Below, in pieces: positions 24,623 through 33,728 of a stretch of DNA of 64,000 nt. Made by a program: the position numbers and the translations under genes. The DNA lies in assembly GCA_964397565.1 (NCBI GenBank), contig CAYNJC010000024.1, positions 4,253 through 68,252 on the forward strand, written 5' to 3'. The notes beneath the pieces are model-generated. The model was given only the letters and a program-made list of their open reading frames with translations, was not told the DNA's origin and did no database searches. How positions within the stretch are numbered: position 1 is the stretch's first letter; each line of letters opens with the position of its first letter. This DNA comes from JAPLST01 sp964397565. GTDB lineage: Bacteria; Auribacterota; UBA3054; JAPLST01.

Positions 24623-26884
24623 ATGCATGTTCGGACAAGCATCGTGCTGCTGGTACTACTGTCCTGCGTCCTGCTGCCGGCCGCGCCGATCAATGACAAT
24701 TTTGTCAATGCGCTGGTTTTCGCCGGCGTGGCAGGCACCAACACTGGCACAGACACCCTCGGCGCCACCAAGGAAGTCGGTGAAGACAGTTGCGTCAACG
24801 TCGCCTACACCAACACGGTCTGGTGGACGTGGACCGCGCCGACCAATGGCGTTTTGATTATCAACACACTTGGCTCACGCAGCATGGGCGGCACGGAATG
24901 GGACGCCTGTGTCGCGATCTACACCGGCAGCTCGGTCAACACCACGACCAAGTTCGGTGAGCAGGACACCGGTTTGGATGAATTGTTCACCTTCAGCGGT
25001 GCGAAGGCCGGCGCGCAATATTTTCTTCAGTTTGCCGGTTACAATTGTGCGGCGGCCTCTAACATTTATTTCACCTATGCGTTTGTCCCGGTCAATGAGC
25101 CGGTCACCGCCGGTTGGTTCTCGATCCCGGTCGCCAGCGGCATCGCCGCTCTGGATTCGTTGCGTAGTTGGCTGGTGCCCGACCCGGACAACCAGCTGCT
25201 GTGCGCCTCGCGCTGGGATAACGGCGACTATGCCGCCCACACAATCACGTTTAGTACCGCCACCAATCCGGCCTCGACCGGCGCGTCGTGGAGCAGCATT
25301 CCTGCCCCGCCCGGCACGCTCCAAGACGGGGATGGCAACGGCACCGCCGGGATCGTCGCCAATGGCACTCTGTATGCCTGCGCCGCCTTTGGCGCCACCA
25401 GTGACGACCGCAAATATGTGCGGCTTACGACGACCGGCATCACCTGGCAGGTCAGCACCAAAGTCGGCGGTGAAATTCCCAGCGGCGCCAACCCCGGTTG
25501 GGCCGGCGCCTATGCCATCATTGCCGATCCGACCAGCACGGGTACGTTCATCTACGGTCAGTGGTGTGGCACGCGCTATTACCAGTCGTATCTGGTCAGC
25601 AATGAAGCCAATTTTGCGTACTACGCCCTGGCGCGCGGTGAAAACACGCCCTCATTCTGGGGCGTTGATGCGGTCCTCGGCGCGGACAAGACCATCTACT
25701 ATTACAGCCAAGGCGTGGATGGTGGCTCGAACATGCTGCGGCGCGCGCCGCTGGGCGGCACAGTCACCGCGCAAATCTCAACGCCATGGGTCAATGCGCG
25801 CGGCGAAATCAACAACAATCAAAACGCCAAGACCGGCGCCGCCATCGAATTTGTCCCGGCCGGCCGCGCGCCGTCGTTCATGGATGAACTGTGGGTCATG
25901 CCCTGCCGCGTCGTGCAAAGCGGCATGCCCTTGCCGTACAACAAGCTGGATCGCTATCGCGCCGCCGACGGTAGTTACCTCGGTTCCGTAGATTTGCCGT
26001 TCAGCGTCGCCAATGATGGGCGCGGCTATGATCTGGCCTGCCTCAATGGCTACATCTTCGTGATGGAAGGCGCGACCGGCATGAAACTGTGGGCCTACAA
26101 ACTCGGCGATGCCGTCCCGATCAGCGAAGCCCGCCAGCAGCCCATGAGCGCCATGGTGACGATCGGCCCCATGACTATCTCGACCACCAACGACATCACC
26201 CGCAGCGGTTACGCCATCGCCGCGCAAGATGCGACAGCCGGTATCACGATCTATGGTGTCGAAGCCGAAACGATCTATGTCACCAACCTGCTGAACCAAG
26301 GAGTCAAGCCGGGTGACCGGGTTGTCTTGCATGGCTCGAATGTCTGGTATCATGGCTTGTATGAAATCATGCAGCCCATTTTGGTGACCAATCTCGGTCC
26401 GGTCGGCGTCCCGGCCGCGGTGCCGATTAGCATGCATGAGATGCAGAACGGTTCGCTGCCGGGCGAGGCCCTGGAAAGCATGCGGGTGGTCCTCAGCAAC
26501 GTGTTCATCGCGACCAACATTGTCACGTTCACGGGCGGCAACGTTGAGTATCCGTTGACGAATGCTGCCGGCCAGTCCGCCATCCTGCGCATTATGGACT
26601 TGGCGGATCCATTGGTGGGCACACCGATTCCCAGCCTGCCGTGCGTGATTAGCGGGATCATGTCGCAGTACAGCACCAACACGCCTGGGATCAACGACAC
26701 CGATGGGCGCCGGCTTCTGCCACTGGTGCTGCTGCCAATACCCGAACCGACGCTGCTGCCCGGCGTGCTGCTGGTCGCCGCCCTGCTGCCGCGCCTGCGC
26801 GGACTGCGGCGGCCACAAACGAATCACCGAGGCGCGCTTGAAAAGCGCGCGACAATATGGTATCATAGCCAACTGTCATTTTGA
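24623..26884 (+). CDS. Secreted PEP-CTERM protein, paralogue 1, with extended tail
   Basis: From the start at 24623 (GGAG 8 bases before, matching paralogue 2) the product has 753 residues. It has a signal peptide (MHVRTSIVLLVLLSCVLLPA), then a domain found widely in Verrucomicrobia-type secreted proteins, with NDNFVNALVFAG, VWWTWTAP and VAIYTGSS and a FLQFAG finish. Beyond it comes a long central region with NPASTGASW-like and YVT-like repeats resembling a propeller. The PEP-CTERM tail reads PEPTLLPGVLLVAALL followed by an arginine cluster RLRGLRR. In this family, the tail is an exosortase sorting signal. Unusually, the frame runs 24 residues past the arginine cluster into the promoter of the next gene. 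Confidence 0.8.
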   Translation: MHVRTSIVLLVLLSCVLLPAAPINDNFVNALVFAGVAGTNTGTDTLGATKEVGEDSCVNVAYTNTVWWTWTAPTNGVLIINTLGSRSMGGTEWDACVAIYTGSSVNTTTKFGEQDTGLDELFTFSGAKAGAQYFLQFAGYNCAAASNIYFTYAFVPVNEPVTAGWFSIPVASGIAALDSLRSWLVPDPDNQLLCASRWDNGDYAAHTITFSTATNPASTGASWSSIPAPPGTLQDGDGNGTAGIVANGTLYACAAFGATSDDRKYVRLTTTGITWQVSTKVGGEIPSGANPGWAGAYAIIADPTSTGTFIYGQWCGTRYYQSYLVSNEANFAYYALARGENTPSFWGVDAVLGADKTIYYYSQGVDGGSNMLRRAPLGGTVTAQISTPWVNARGEINNNQNAKTGAAIEFVPAGRAPSFMDELWVMPCRVVQSGMPLPYNKLDRYRAADGSYLGSVDLPFSVANDGRGYDLACLNGYIFVMEGATGMKLWAYKLGDAVPISEARQQPMSAMVTIGPMTISTTNDITRSGYAIAAQDATAGITIYGVEAETIYVTNLLNQGVKPGDRVVLHGSNVWYHGLYEIMQPILVTNLGPVGVPAAVPISMHEMQNGSLPGEALESMRVVLSNVFIATNIVTFTGGNVEYPLTNAAGQSAILRIMDLADPLVGTPIPSLPCVISGIMSQYSTNTPGINDTDGRRLLPLVLLPIPEPTLLPGVLLVAALLPRLRGLRRPQTNHRGALEKRATIWYHSQLSF
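26838..26866 (+). promoter_or_regulatory. Promoter of PEP-CTERM gene 2, inside gene 1
   Basis: TTGAAA (26838-26843) and TATCAT (26861-26866) are 17 bases apart with AATATGG before the -10 box. The box set lies within the last codons of the preceding gene and is a duplicate of the promoter at 24539-24567. Confidence 0.7.
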
Positions 26885-26922
26885 CTAACTTTATTGATAA
26901 CCATTTCGCTTTGGAGTCTGCA

Positions 26923-29100
26923 ATGAATGTTCGATCATGCGCCACGCTGTTGGCAATCCTGTCCTGCGCCCTGTTGTCAGCCGCGCCGGTCAATGACAAT
27001 TTTGCCAATGCGCTGGTTTTTGCCGGCGTGGCAGGCACCAACACTGGCACAGACACCCTTGGCGCCACCAAAGAAGTCGGTGAAGACAGTTGCATCAACG
27101 TCGCCTACACCAACACGGTCTGGTGGACGTGGACGGCGCCGTCCAATGGCGTTTTGACCATCAGCACACTCGGCTCGCGCAACTTTGCTGGCACGGAATG
27201 GGATGCCTGTGTGGCGATCTACACCGGCAGTTCGGTTAGCACCACGACCAAGTTCGGCGAGCAGGACACCGGCTTGGACGAGACCTTCAGCTATAGCGGC
27301 GCGAAGGCCGGCGTGCAATATTTCCTTCAGTTTGCCGGCTACGACAACGCGGTTGCCTCGAACATTTATTTCACCTATATGTTTGTCCCGGTCAGTGAGC
27401 CGGTGACCGCCGGCTGGTCCTCGATCCCGGTCGCCAGTGGCATTGCCGCCTTGGATTCGTTGCGCAGTTGGCTGGTGCCCGACCCGGACAACCAGCTATT
27501 GTGCGCCTCGCGCTGGGATAACGGCGACTTTGCCGCCCATAAGATAGCCTTCAGTGACGCCACCAATCCGGCGTCGACCGGCGCCTCATGGACCAGCATG
27601 CCCGCCCCGGCCGGCACGCTCCAAAACGGTCCTGACAACGGCACGGCCGGCATGGTTGCCAATGGAGAACTGTATGCCTGCGCCGCCTTTGGCGTTAATA
27701 GTGACGACCGCAAATATGCGCGGCTGAACACCACCGGCGCCACATGGCAGATCAGCACCAAGGTTGGTGGCGAAATCGCCGGCGGTTGGGCCGGCGCGTA
27801 TGCCATCATTGCGGATCCGACCAGCACCGGCACCTTCATCTATGGTCAGTGGTGCGGCACACGCTTCTATGAGTCGTACCTGGTCAGCAACGAAGTTAAT
27901 TTCACCTACTACGCCCTGGCACAAAACCAGTACACGCCGTCGTACTGGGGTGTTGACGCAGTGCTGGGCGCGGACAAGATCGTCTATTACTACAGCCAGG
28001 GCATTACCGGCGGCTCCAACATGCTGCGCCGCGCCGCGCTCAGCGGCAATGTGCCCGCGCAGATCTGCACACCGTGGCTCAACGCGCGCGGCGAACTCAA
28101 TAATGACCAAAACGCCAAGACCGGTGCCGCCATTGAATTTGTCCCGGCCGGCCGCGCGCCGTCGTTCACTGATGAACTGTGGATCATGCCCTGCCGCGTC
28201 GTGCAAAGCGGCACCGCATTGCCCTACAACAAGATTGATCGCTATTGTGCCGCCGACGGCACTTACCTCGGCTTCGTGGATTTGCCCTTCGTGGTTGCCA
28301 ACGATGGTCGCGGCTATGACCTGGCCTATCTCAACGGCTACATCTTCGTCATGGAAGGTGCGACCGGCATGAAACTGTGGGCTTACAAGCTCGGTGATGC
28401 CGTCTCGATCAGCGAGGCTCGTCAGCAAGGCATGAGCGCCAGCGTGACCATCGGGCCGGTGACGGTCTCAACGACCAATGACATCACCGCTAGTGGCTAC
28501 GCCTTTGCCGCCCAGGACGTGACGGCCGGCGTAACGATCTATGGCTCCGGCGCCACCACTCTCTATGTCACCAATCTGCTGAGCCAAGGGGTCAAGCCGG
28601 GCGACCGGATCGTGCTGCAGGGCTCGAATGCCTGGTTCCGTGGCTTGTATGAAATCATGCGGCCAACCTTGGTGACCAATCTCGACGCGCTCGGTGTCCC
28701 GGCCGCGGTGCCGATCACCATGGACGAAATGCAGAACGGCTCGCTGCTGGGCGAGGCCGTGGAGAGCATGCATGTCGTCATCAGCAATGTCTACTTTGCG
28801 ACCAGCGCGGCAACCTTCGCTGCGGCGAATTACCCATTGACGAATGAAGCTGGCCAAACCGCCACCCTGCGCATTCAAGATGTATCGGATCCGCTGGTTG
28901 GCACGCCAGTTCCCACACTGCCCTGCGTGATCTACGGCATTATGGCGCAGTACAGCACCAACAGTCCGGGGATCAACTATACGGACGGGCGCCAACTTCT
29001 GCCGCTGGCCCTGCTGCCGATTCCCGAGCCGGCGCTGCTGTCCGGTGTACTGCTGGTCGCCGCCCTGCTGTCGCGCCGGCGCAGACTGCGTCTGCCGTAG
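26923..29100 (+). CDS. Secreted PEP-CTERM protein, paralogue 2
   Basis: The product has 725 residues from the ATG at 26923, which follows GGAGTCTGCA; the longer frame from 26881 would begin inside the promoter unit. Signal peptide, NDNFANALVFAG domain, central region and PEP-CTERM tail correspond to paralogue 1 throughout, with many conservative changes. The tail is PEPALLSGVLLVAALL followed by the arginine cluster SRRRRLRLP and an ordinary stop. I infer a surface-associated protein sorted by an exosortase; substrate or ligand is unknown. It has no internal domain of known enzymatic type. Confidence 0.85.
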   Translation: MNVRSCATLLAILSCALLSAAPVNDNFANALVFAGVAGTNTGTDTLGATKEVGEDSCINVAYTNTVWWTWTAPSNGVLTISTLGSRNFAGTEWDACVAIYTGSSVSTTTKFGEQDTGLDETFSYSGAKAGVQYFLQFAGYDNAVASNIYFTYMFVPVSEPVTAGWSSIPVASGIAALDSLRSWLVPDPDNQLLCASRWDNGDFAAHKIAFSDATNPASTGASWTSMPAPAGTLQNGPDNGTAGMVANGELYACAAFGVNSDDRKYARLNTTGATWQISTKVGGEIAGGWAGAYAIIADPTSTGTFIYGQWCGTRFYESYLVSNEVNFTYYALAQNQYTPSYWGVDAVLGADKIVYYYSQGITGGSNMLRRAALSGNVPAQICTPWLNARGELNNDQNAKTGAAIEFVPAGRAPSFTDELWIMPCRVVQSGTALPYNKIDRYCAADGTYLGFVDLPFVVANDGRGYDLAYLNGYIFVMEGATGMKLWAYKLGDAVSISEARQQGMSASVTIGPVTVSTTNDITASGYAFAAQDVTAGVTIYGSGATTLYVTNLLSQGVKPGDRIVLQGSNAWFRGLYEIMRPTLVTNLDALGVPAAVPITMDEMQNGSLLGEAVESMHVVISNVYFATSAATFAAANYPLTNEAGQTATLRIQDVSDPLVGTPVPTLPCVIYGIMAQYSTNSPGINYTDGRQLLPLALLPIPEPALLSGVLLVAALLSRRRRLRLP

Positions 29101-29491
29101 TCGCGCCGGCGCGGCTTGCACTGCACCGGGTGCCTCCCGAATCTGGCGTCGCGCACAGCCATTGCAGTGCAGATGTCGCGCGGTACTGCGGTTGGCACGC
29201 CCATGCGCGCGGTGTGGGTGAGTGGCGCTGACGTCGACGGAGATTCAGCCTCTGTAATACTTCTTTCGCCGCGAAAGAAGCATGAGAGGATCAGACTCCC
29301 GCCACGAAGAATTACTAATGAATGCGTTTGCTTGGTGTCATGTCAATTGTGGCCGCGGGCGCTGACCGCGGCTGCAGAAGCCGCCCTCAGCGCGGGCGGC
29401 TACAAGGACACTGCAAAGTAGAAAGCGCTCTCACTTAGTAAACCGGCTCGTCCCGCGCACCGCGTCGCCAAAAGCGAGGGCCTGTGTGTGG
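29101..29491. other. Intergenic region with a hairpin and MITE copy B
   Basis: After the PEP-CTERM gene there is a 9-bp perfect hairpin at 29260-29280 (CTTCTTTCG with CGAAAGAAG), lacking a T run. The MITE copy B at 29313-29440 follows. I found no supported gene in this stretch. Confidence 0.6.
29313..29440 (-). mobile_element. MITE-like element, copy B (128 bp, inverted to copy A)
   Basis: This is the reverse complement of copy A (13132-13258) with about ten mismatches and one indel. Ends read TACTAATGAATGCG on the left and CTTAGTA on the right, again flanked by TA. The internal stem GTGGCCGCGGGCGCTGACCG and CGCGGGCGGCTAC is conserved. The pair must descend from a recent mobile element. Confidence 0.75.
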
Positions 29492-29520
29492 TTGACCTGT
29501 GCGCATCTTTTTGCTATACT
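29492..29520 (+). promoter_or_regulatory. Promoter of acyl-CoA dehydrogenase operon
   Basis: TTGACC (29492-29497) and TATACT (29515-29520) are 17 bases apart, with TTTGC before the -10 box. The leader to the ATG at 29592 is about 65 bases. Confidence 0.8.
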
Positions 29521-29591
29521 AACCAGTTCCGAACCTTGCTATGTGCCAAGGCGCATTTATTGTTCTGTTTATGCAACACTGACGAGAATCT

Positions 29592-30767
29592 ATGAACTAT
29601 CTGCTGACCGAAGAACAACTGATGATCAGGGAGACGGCGCGCGAGATCGCCCAGAAGCGCATCAAGCCAATCGCCATCGAATGCGATGAAAAGAACGAAT
29701 TCCCCTGGGAAATTCAGAAAGTCATCGCGGATGCCGGCTTGTTTGGCGTCTACCTGCCGGAACAGTACGGCGGCATGATTGATCCCGCGACGTCCAACGG
29801 GATTACGAACCTGGTAGTCGCGGTCGAGGAGCTGAGCAAGGCCTGCGGCGGCATCTCGCTGAGTTTGGCGGCGACGGCGCTGGGTACGCTTCCGATTGTG
29901 CTCTTTGGCACCGACAAGCAAAAGCAAAAATACCTGCCGGACCTGGCCTCGGGCGCCAAGCTGGCCGCGTTTGCCGTGACCGAAGCCGGCGCCGGCTCGG
30001 ATGCCGGCAGTATTCAGGCCACCGCGCGCAAAGATGGCGAGGACTACATTATCAACGGCACCAAGCAGTGGATCACCAACGGCAAAGTGGCCGAGACCTA
30101 CGCGGTGGTCGTCATGACCGACAAGGACAAGGGCGCGCGCGGCGCCACGGCCTTCATCATCGAAAAGGGCACGCCCGGCTTCTCGTTCGGCAAGAAAGAG
30201 GACAAGATGGGCATTCGCGCATCGAGCACCTATGAGCTCGTCTTTGAAGACTGCAAAGTGCCGGCGTCGCAGGTGTTGGGCAAAATCGGCCAGGGGTTCA
30301 TTGTGGCGATGAAAACCTTCGATATGTCGCGCCCGGGCGTCGCCGCACAGGCGCTGGGCATTGCCGCCGGCGCACTTGACGATGCGGTTGCCTATGCCCG
30401 CCAGCGCGTGCAGTTCGGCAAGCCGATCATCGCGAATCAAGGGCTGCGTTTCCTGCTGGCCGAGATGGCCATGAAAGTCGAGGCCTCGCGCGCGCTGGTC
30501 TATGCCGTGGCGCGTTCGATTGACGCCGGCGACCTCAAGTGCCAGAAAGAATCGGCCATGGCCAAGTGTTTCGCCTCGGACATGGCCATGGAAGTGACGA
30601 CCGACGCCGTGCAGGTCTTCGGCGGCTATGGCTACATGAAAGAGTATCCGATGGAAAAACGCATGCGCGACGCCAAGATCACCCAGATCTACGAGGGCAC
30701 CAATCAAATTCAACGCGACGTCATCGGCCATGCCCTGGTGAAAGAAGCCGCCAGCAAAGAGAAGTAA
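29592..30767 (+). CDS. Acyl-CoA dehydrogenase (butyryl-CoA dehydrogenase-like)
   Basis: The 391-residue flavoenzyme introduces the alpha-beta double bond into acyl-CoA. The family order is complete: N-terminal helical region (TEEQLMIRETAREIAQKRIKP), FAD-contacting beta domain with AVTEAGAGSDAG and KQWITNG, and the C-terminal helical domain. The catalytic Glu368 is in IYEGTNQIQR. The following genes encode EtfB and a ferredoxin-bearing EtfA, as in the electron-bifurcating caffeyl-CoA/butyryl-CoA reductase complexes. I therefore infer a reductase direction (crotonyl or aryl-acrylyl type) linked to NADH and ferredoxin, though oxidation of fatty acids remains possible. Confidence 0.9.
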   Translation: MNYLLTEEQLMIRETAREIAQKRIKPIAIECDEKNEFPWEIQKVIADAGLFGVYLPEQYGGMIDPATSNGITNLVVAVEELSKACGGISLSLAATALGTLPIVLFGTDKQKQKYLPDLASGAKLAAFAVTEAGAGSDAGSIQATARKDGEDYIINGTKQWITNGKVAETYAVVVMTDKDKGARGATAFIIEKGTPGFSFGKKEDKMGIRASSTYELVFEDCKVPASQVLGKIGQGFIVAMKTFDMSRPGVAAQALGIAAGALDDAVAYARQRVQFGKPIIANQGLRFLLAEMAMKVEASRALVYAVARSIDAGDLKCQKESAMAKCFASDMAMEVTTDAVQVFGGYGYMKEYPMEKRMRDAKITQIYEGTNQIQRDVIGHALVKEAASKEK

Positions 30768-30783
30768 CCCACGCCGCACGACC

Positions 30784-31569
30784 ATGATTATTGTTGTATG
30801 CATCAAGCAAGTGCCGGACACGAACAATGTCCGTATCAATCCGGAAACGAAGACGCTAATTCGCGAAGGCGTTGAGTCAATTATCAACCCGTTTGACTGC
30901 TATGCGCTGGAAGAGGGCGTGCGGCTGAAAGAACGCTTTGGCGGCAAAGTCATGGTCCTGACCATGGGCCCGCCGCAGGCGGAGAGCGCGCTGCGCGAAG
31001 CGATCAGTCTGGGCGCCGATGAGGCCGTCTTGTTGTCCGACCGCGCCTTCGCCGGCTCCGATACGCTGGCAACCTCGTATGCGTTGTCGCAGGCGATTCG
31101 CAAGTACGGCCAGGTGGATTTGATCATCTGCGGCAAGCAGGCGATCGACGGCGACACCGCCCAGGTTGGGCCTGGCATCGCCGTGCATCTCGGCATTCCG
31201 CAGATCACGTATGTGCGCAAGATCGAGGCGATTGAACACGGTGTCATTCGTGCCGAACGCCTGAATGAAGAGGGCTATGACGTGCTGGAAGTGACGCTGC
31301 CGGCGATGCTGACCGTCGTCAAGGAGATCAACCAGCCGCGCATCGCCAGTTTGAAAGGCAAGATGACGGCCAAGAAGGCGACGATTCCGACCTGGACGGC
31401 AGCCGACGTCGGCGCCGAGCCGGCGCTGGTCGGGCTCGAAGGCTCACCGACCATGGTTGTCGAAATCTTCACCCCGCCGCCGCGCAAAGGCGGGAAGACG
31501 ATTACCGGCGAACCCGCCGCTGTTGCCAGCGAGGCCATTCGCGACATGCGTGCCATGAGCATCGTCTGA
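30784..31569 (+). CDS. etfB: Electron transfer flavoprotein beta subunit
   Basis: The 261-residue EtfB carries the family start IIVVCIKQVPDTNNVRI and the NPFDCYALEEGVRLKE segment. The QAIDGDTAQVGPGIAVHLGI stretch matches the flavin-containing type of EtfB found in bifurcating Etf proteins, where AMP is replaced by a second FAD. It follows the dehydrogenase by 16 bases and precedes EtfA by 44 bases; the spacer contains the short repeat AAATCTCAAATCTCAAATTC. Confidence 0.93.
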   Translation: MIIVVCIKQVPDTNNVRINPETKTLIREGVESIINPFDCYALEEGVRLKERFGGKVMVLTMGPPQAESALREAISLGADEAVLLSDRAFAGSDTLATSYALSQAIRKYGQVDLIICGKQAIDGDTAQVGPGIAVHLGIPQITYVRKIEAIEHGVIRAERLNEEGYDVLEVTLPAMLTVVKEINQPRIASLKGKMTAKKATIPTWTAADVGAEPALVGLEGSPTMVVEIFTPPPRKGGKTITGEPAAVASEAIRDMRAMSIV

Positions 31570-31613
31570 GTGCGTGATCTGAAATCTCAAATCTCAAATT
31601 CATAAAAGCCGCC

Positions 31614-32804
31614 ATGCCCCTGATTATTGACCAAGAAAAATGCACCGGCTGCGCCGTCTGCCTCGAACGTTGCCCGTTTAATGCGCTGACGATTGTGGAC
31701 AATGTCGCCCAGGTTGACGACGTCACCTGCACGCTGTGCGGCGCGTGCGCCAAACAGGGCGTCTGCCCGTTTGACGCCATCACCCTGCTGTGCGAGAAGA
31801 AAGACGCCAAGACCGGGCTGGACGCACATCGCAATATCTGGATCTTCGCCGAGCAGAAGAAAGGCGTGCTGCAAGGCGTCGTGTACGAACTGCTGGGCAA
31901 GGCGCGCGAACTGGCGGATGTCCGCCAACAGGAAGTCTGGGCCGTGCTGCTGGGCAAGACCGTGGCGCACAAAGCGCAAGAGCTGATCGCCTGCGGGGCC
32001 GACAAAGTCGTGGTCGTCGAAGACGATTGCCTCGAATTCTTCGAGGATGAAACATATTCGACGGTGATCACCCGGCTGTGCCGGAAGTATAAGCCGGAGA
32101 TCGTGCTATGCGGCGCGACTACGATCGGTCGCGCGCTGATCCCGCGCGTGGCCGTGCAGCTCAAGACCGGCTTGACCGCCGATTGCACCGCACTGCACAT
32201 CGACCCGGAAAAACAGTTGCTGGTGCAAACGCGCCCGGCCTTTGGCGGCAATATCATGGCGCGCATTCTCTGCCCGCTGCACCGCCCGCAAATGTCAACC
32301 GTGCGCCACAAAGTGTTCCCCGCGGCGCAACCGGACTCAAGCCGCACCGGCGAAGTCATTCGCGAAGCGTTTGACGCGCGCGAAAAGGCCAACAATGCGC
32401 GCGTGGTGGATGTCATCGAGATTCTCGAAGACACCGTCAACCTGACGGAGGCCAACATCATTGTCAGCGGCGGGCGCGGCATCAAAGGGCCGGAAAACTT
32501 CACCCTGCTGCATGATCTGGCCAAGGCCGTCGGCGGAGCCGTCGGCGCCAGCCGCGCCGCGGTGGATGAAGGCTGGATTCAGTATTCGCACCAAGTCGGG
32601 CAGACCGGCAAGACGGTCAATCCGAAAGTCTACATCGCCTGCGGTATTTCCGGTCAGATTCAGCATTTGGTCGGAATGCAGTCGTCCGATGTGATTATCG
32701 CGATCAACAAGGATCCTGACGCGCCGATGATGAAAATCGCCACACTGGCCCTCTGCGGCGACCTGTTCCAAATCATTCCGGAGCTGATCAAGCAACTCAA
32801 GTAA
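31614..32804 (+). CDS. etfA: Electron transfer flavoprotein alpha subunit with N-terminal 2x[4Fe-4S] ferredoxin domain
   Basis: The 396-residue protein has a ferredoxin domain at residues 1-60, with cysteines at 10, 13, 16, 20 and 39, 42, 45, 51 for two [4Fe-4S] clusters. The EtfA core follows, and its C-terminal FAD domain has VSGGRGIKGPENF, VGASRAAVDEGW and GISGQIQHLVGM. Ferredoxin-fused EtfA is known from caffeyl-CoA reductase complexes such as CarE of Acetobacterium. Here it suggests electron bifurcation from NADH to the acyl-CoA and to ferredoxin. The N-terminal extension is contiguous and in frame, so it is not an assembly error. Confidence 0.93.
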   Translation: MPLIIDQEKCTGCAVCLERCPFNALTIVDNVAQVDDVTCTLCGACAKQGVCPFDAITLLCEKKDAKTGLDAHRNIWIFAEQKKGVLQGVVYELLGKARELADVRQQEVWAVLLGKTVAHKAQELIACGADKVVVVEDDCLEFFEDETYSTVITRLCRKYKPEIVLCGATTIGRALIPRVAVQLKTGLTADCTALHIDPEKQLLVQTRPAFGGNIMARILCPLHRPQMSTVRHKVFPAAQPDSSRTGEVIREAFDAREKANNARVVDVIEILEDTVNLTEANIIVSGGRGIKGPENFTLLHDLAKAVGGAVGASRAAVDEGWIQYSHQVGQTGKTVNPKVYIACGISGQIQHLVGMQSSDVIIAINKDPDAPMMKIATLALCGDLFQIIPELIKQLK

Positions 32805-32930
32805 TGTCGTGCTGCGGCCTATAGCTGCCACGAGGGCACGAAGAAAACGCAGGCCATGATGTAGGCGGCGACTGGAGAGTGTGGCTGGGCTTTCAGCCCG
32901 TCGATTCGTTCGCAGCCAACAAGGACGATT

Positions 32931-33566
32931 ATGAAATCCCTTTTGCACATTATCGCCAGTCCGCGCGGCGCACAGTCACGCTCCAACCGCATCGCCGCGG
33001 CATTTCTGGCCGAAACCACCCGGCGCAGGCCCGCGCTGCACATTGACACGCTCAACGTTTTTGACGAACCCCTGCCCGCGCTTACGGCGGTGCGCGTCGG
33101 CGGCAAGTATCAACTGATGGCAGGTCAAGAGCTGAACGCGGCAGCGGAAAAAAGCTGGAAGGCCATTGTCGCACAGATCACCCGCTTTTTGGCCGCCGAC
33201 GCCTATCTCATCAGCACGCCCATGTGGAACTTCGGCGTGCCGTATGCGCTGAAGCACTATTTGGATGTGATTGTCCAGCCGAAGCATTTGTTTCGTTACA
33301 CTGAACAAGGGCCGGTCGGATTGGCGCTGAACAAACGCATGCTGGTGGTCAGTGCCCGCGGCGGCGATTACAGCATCGACAGTCCGTATCATGCCTGTGA
33401 TTTTGTGGAACCCTATCTGCGCACCGTGTTCGGCTTTGTCGGCATTAGCGACCTGACGTTTGTCAATGCGCAGCCGTTGGATGCCGGCGACCCGCAAGTG
33501 ACCGAGAGCAAACTGGCCGAGGCTGAGACACAGGCCCGCGCCATAGCCGTCCAGTGGTGCAGCTGA
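32931..33566 (+). CDS. FMN-dependent NADH-azoreductase / quinone reductase family
   Basis: The 211-residue flavodoxin-like enzyme resembles AzoR: IIASPRGAQSRSNRIA at the N-terminus (FMN phosphate loop), STPMWNFGVPYALKHYLDVI, and the ARGGDYS segment. AzoR proteins reduce quinones and azo compounds with NADH and protect against electrophile stress. The gene has its own start region 126 bases after etfA and is probably an independent unit. In these genomes it is not clear which electrophile is the natural substrate. Confidence 0.85.
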   Translation: MKSLLHIIASPRGAQSRSNRIAAAFLAETTRRRPALHIDTLNVFDEPLPALTAVRVGGKYQLMAGQELNAAAEKSWKAIVAQITRFLAADAYLISTPMWNFGVPYALKHYLDVIVQPKHLFRYTEQGPVGLALNKRMLVVSARGGDYSIDSPYHACDFVEPYLRTVFGFVGISDLTFVNAQPLDAGDPQVTESKLAEAETQARAIAVQWCS

Positions 33567-33728
33567 GGCTTTATCTCCTGTAGTCGCGGCGCTCTGCGCC
33601 GAGCGCCTCTGATATCTCCCTTTGCTAAAGGGAGTACCCGGCTTGGCGGGGGGGAGGGATTTATCTCGGACGACCTGGCAAGTTCACCAACAAATAGCCC
33701 CGGCACCCGCTTTACTATAAGGGGGATT
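33567..33728. repeat. REP-like and genome-wide repeat remnants
   Basis: The segment contains GTAGTCGCGGCGCTCTGCGCCG and two copies of a CTCCCTTTGCTAAAGGGAG-style and ACTATAAGGGGGATTTCAG-style repeat. Such patterns recur in many bacterial genomes as intergenic repeats. No gene is supported. Confidence 0.5.

Larger units (their letters stand above)
24539..29100 (+). repeat. Tandem 2.3-kb duplication of promoter plus PEP-CTERM gene
   Basis: Two units, beginning at the -35 boxes at 24539 and 26838 (2,299 bases apart), share the promoter, the leader motif GTCATTTTGA, the ribosome binding site GGAG and most of the coding sequence. The first unit ends without a stop at its natural tail end and runs into the second promoter. 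Confidence 0.85.

Noticed and set aside
29514..30887. 457-codon minus-strand frame opposite the acyl-CoA dehydrogenase
   Set aside because: The dehydrogenase has intact catalytic and flavin motifs. The antisense frame has none, and its start would lie within EtfB.
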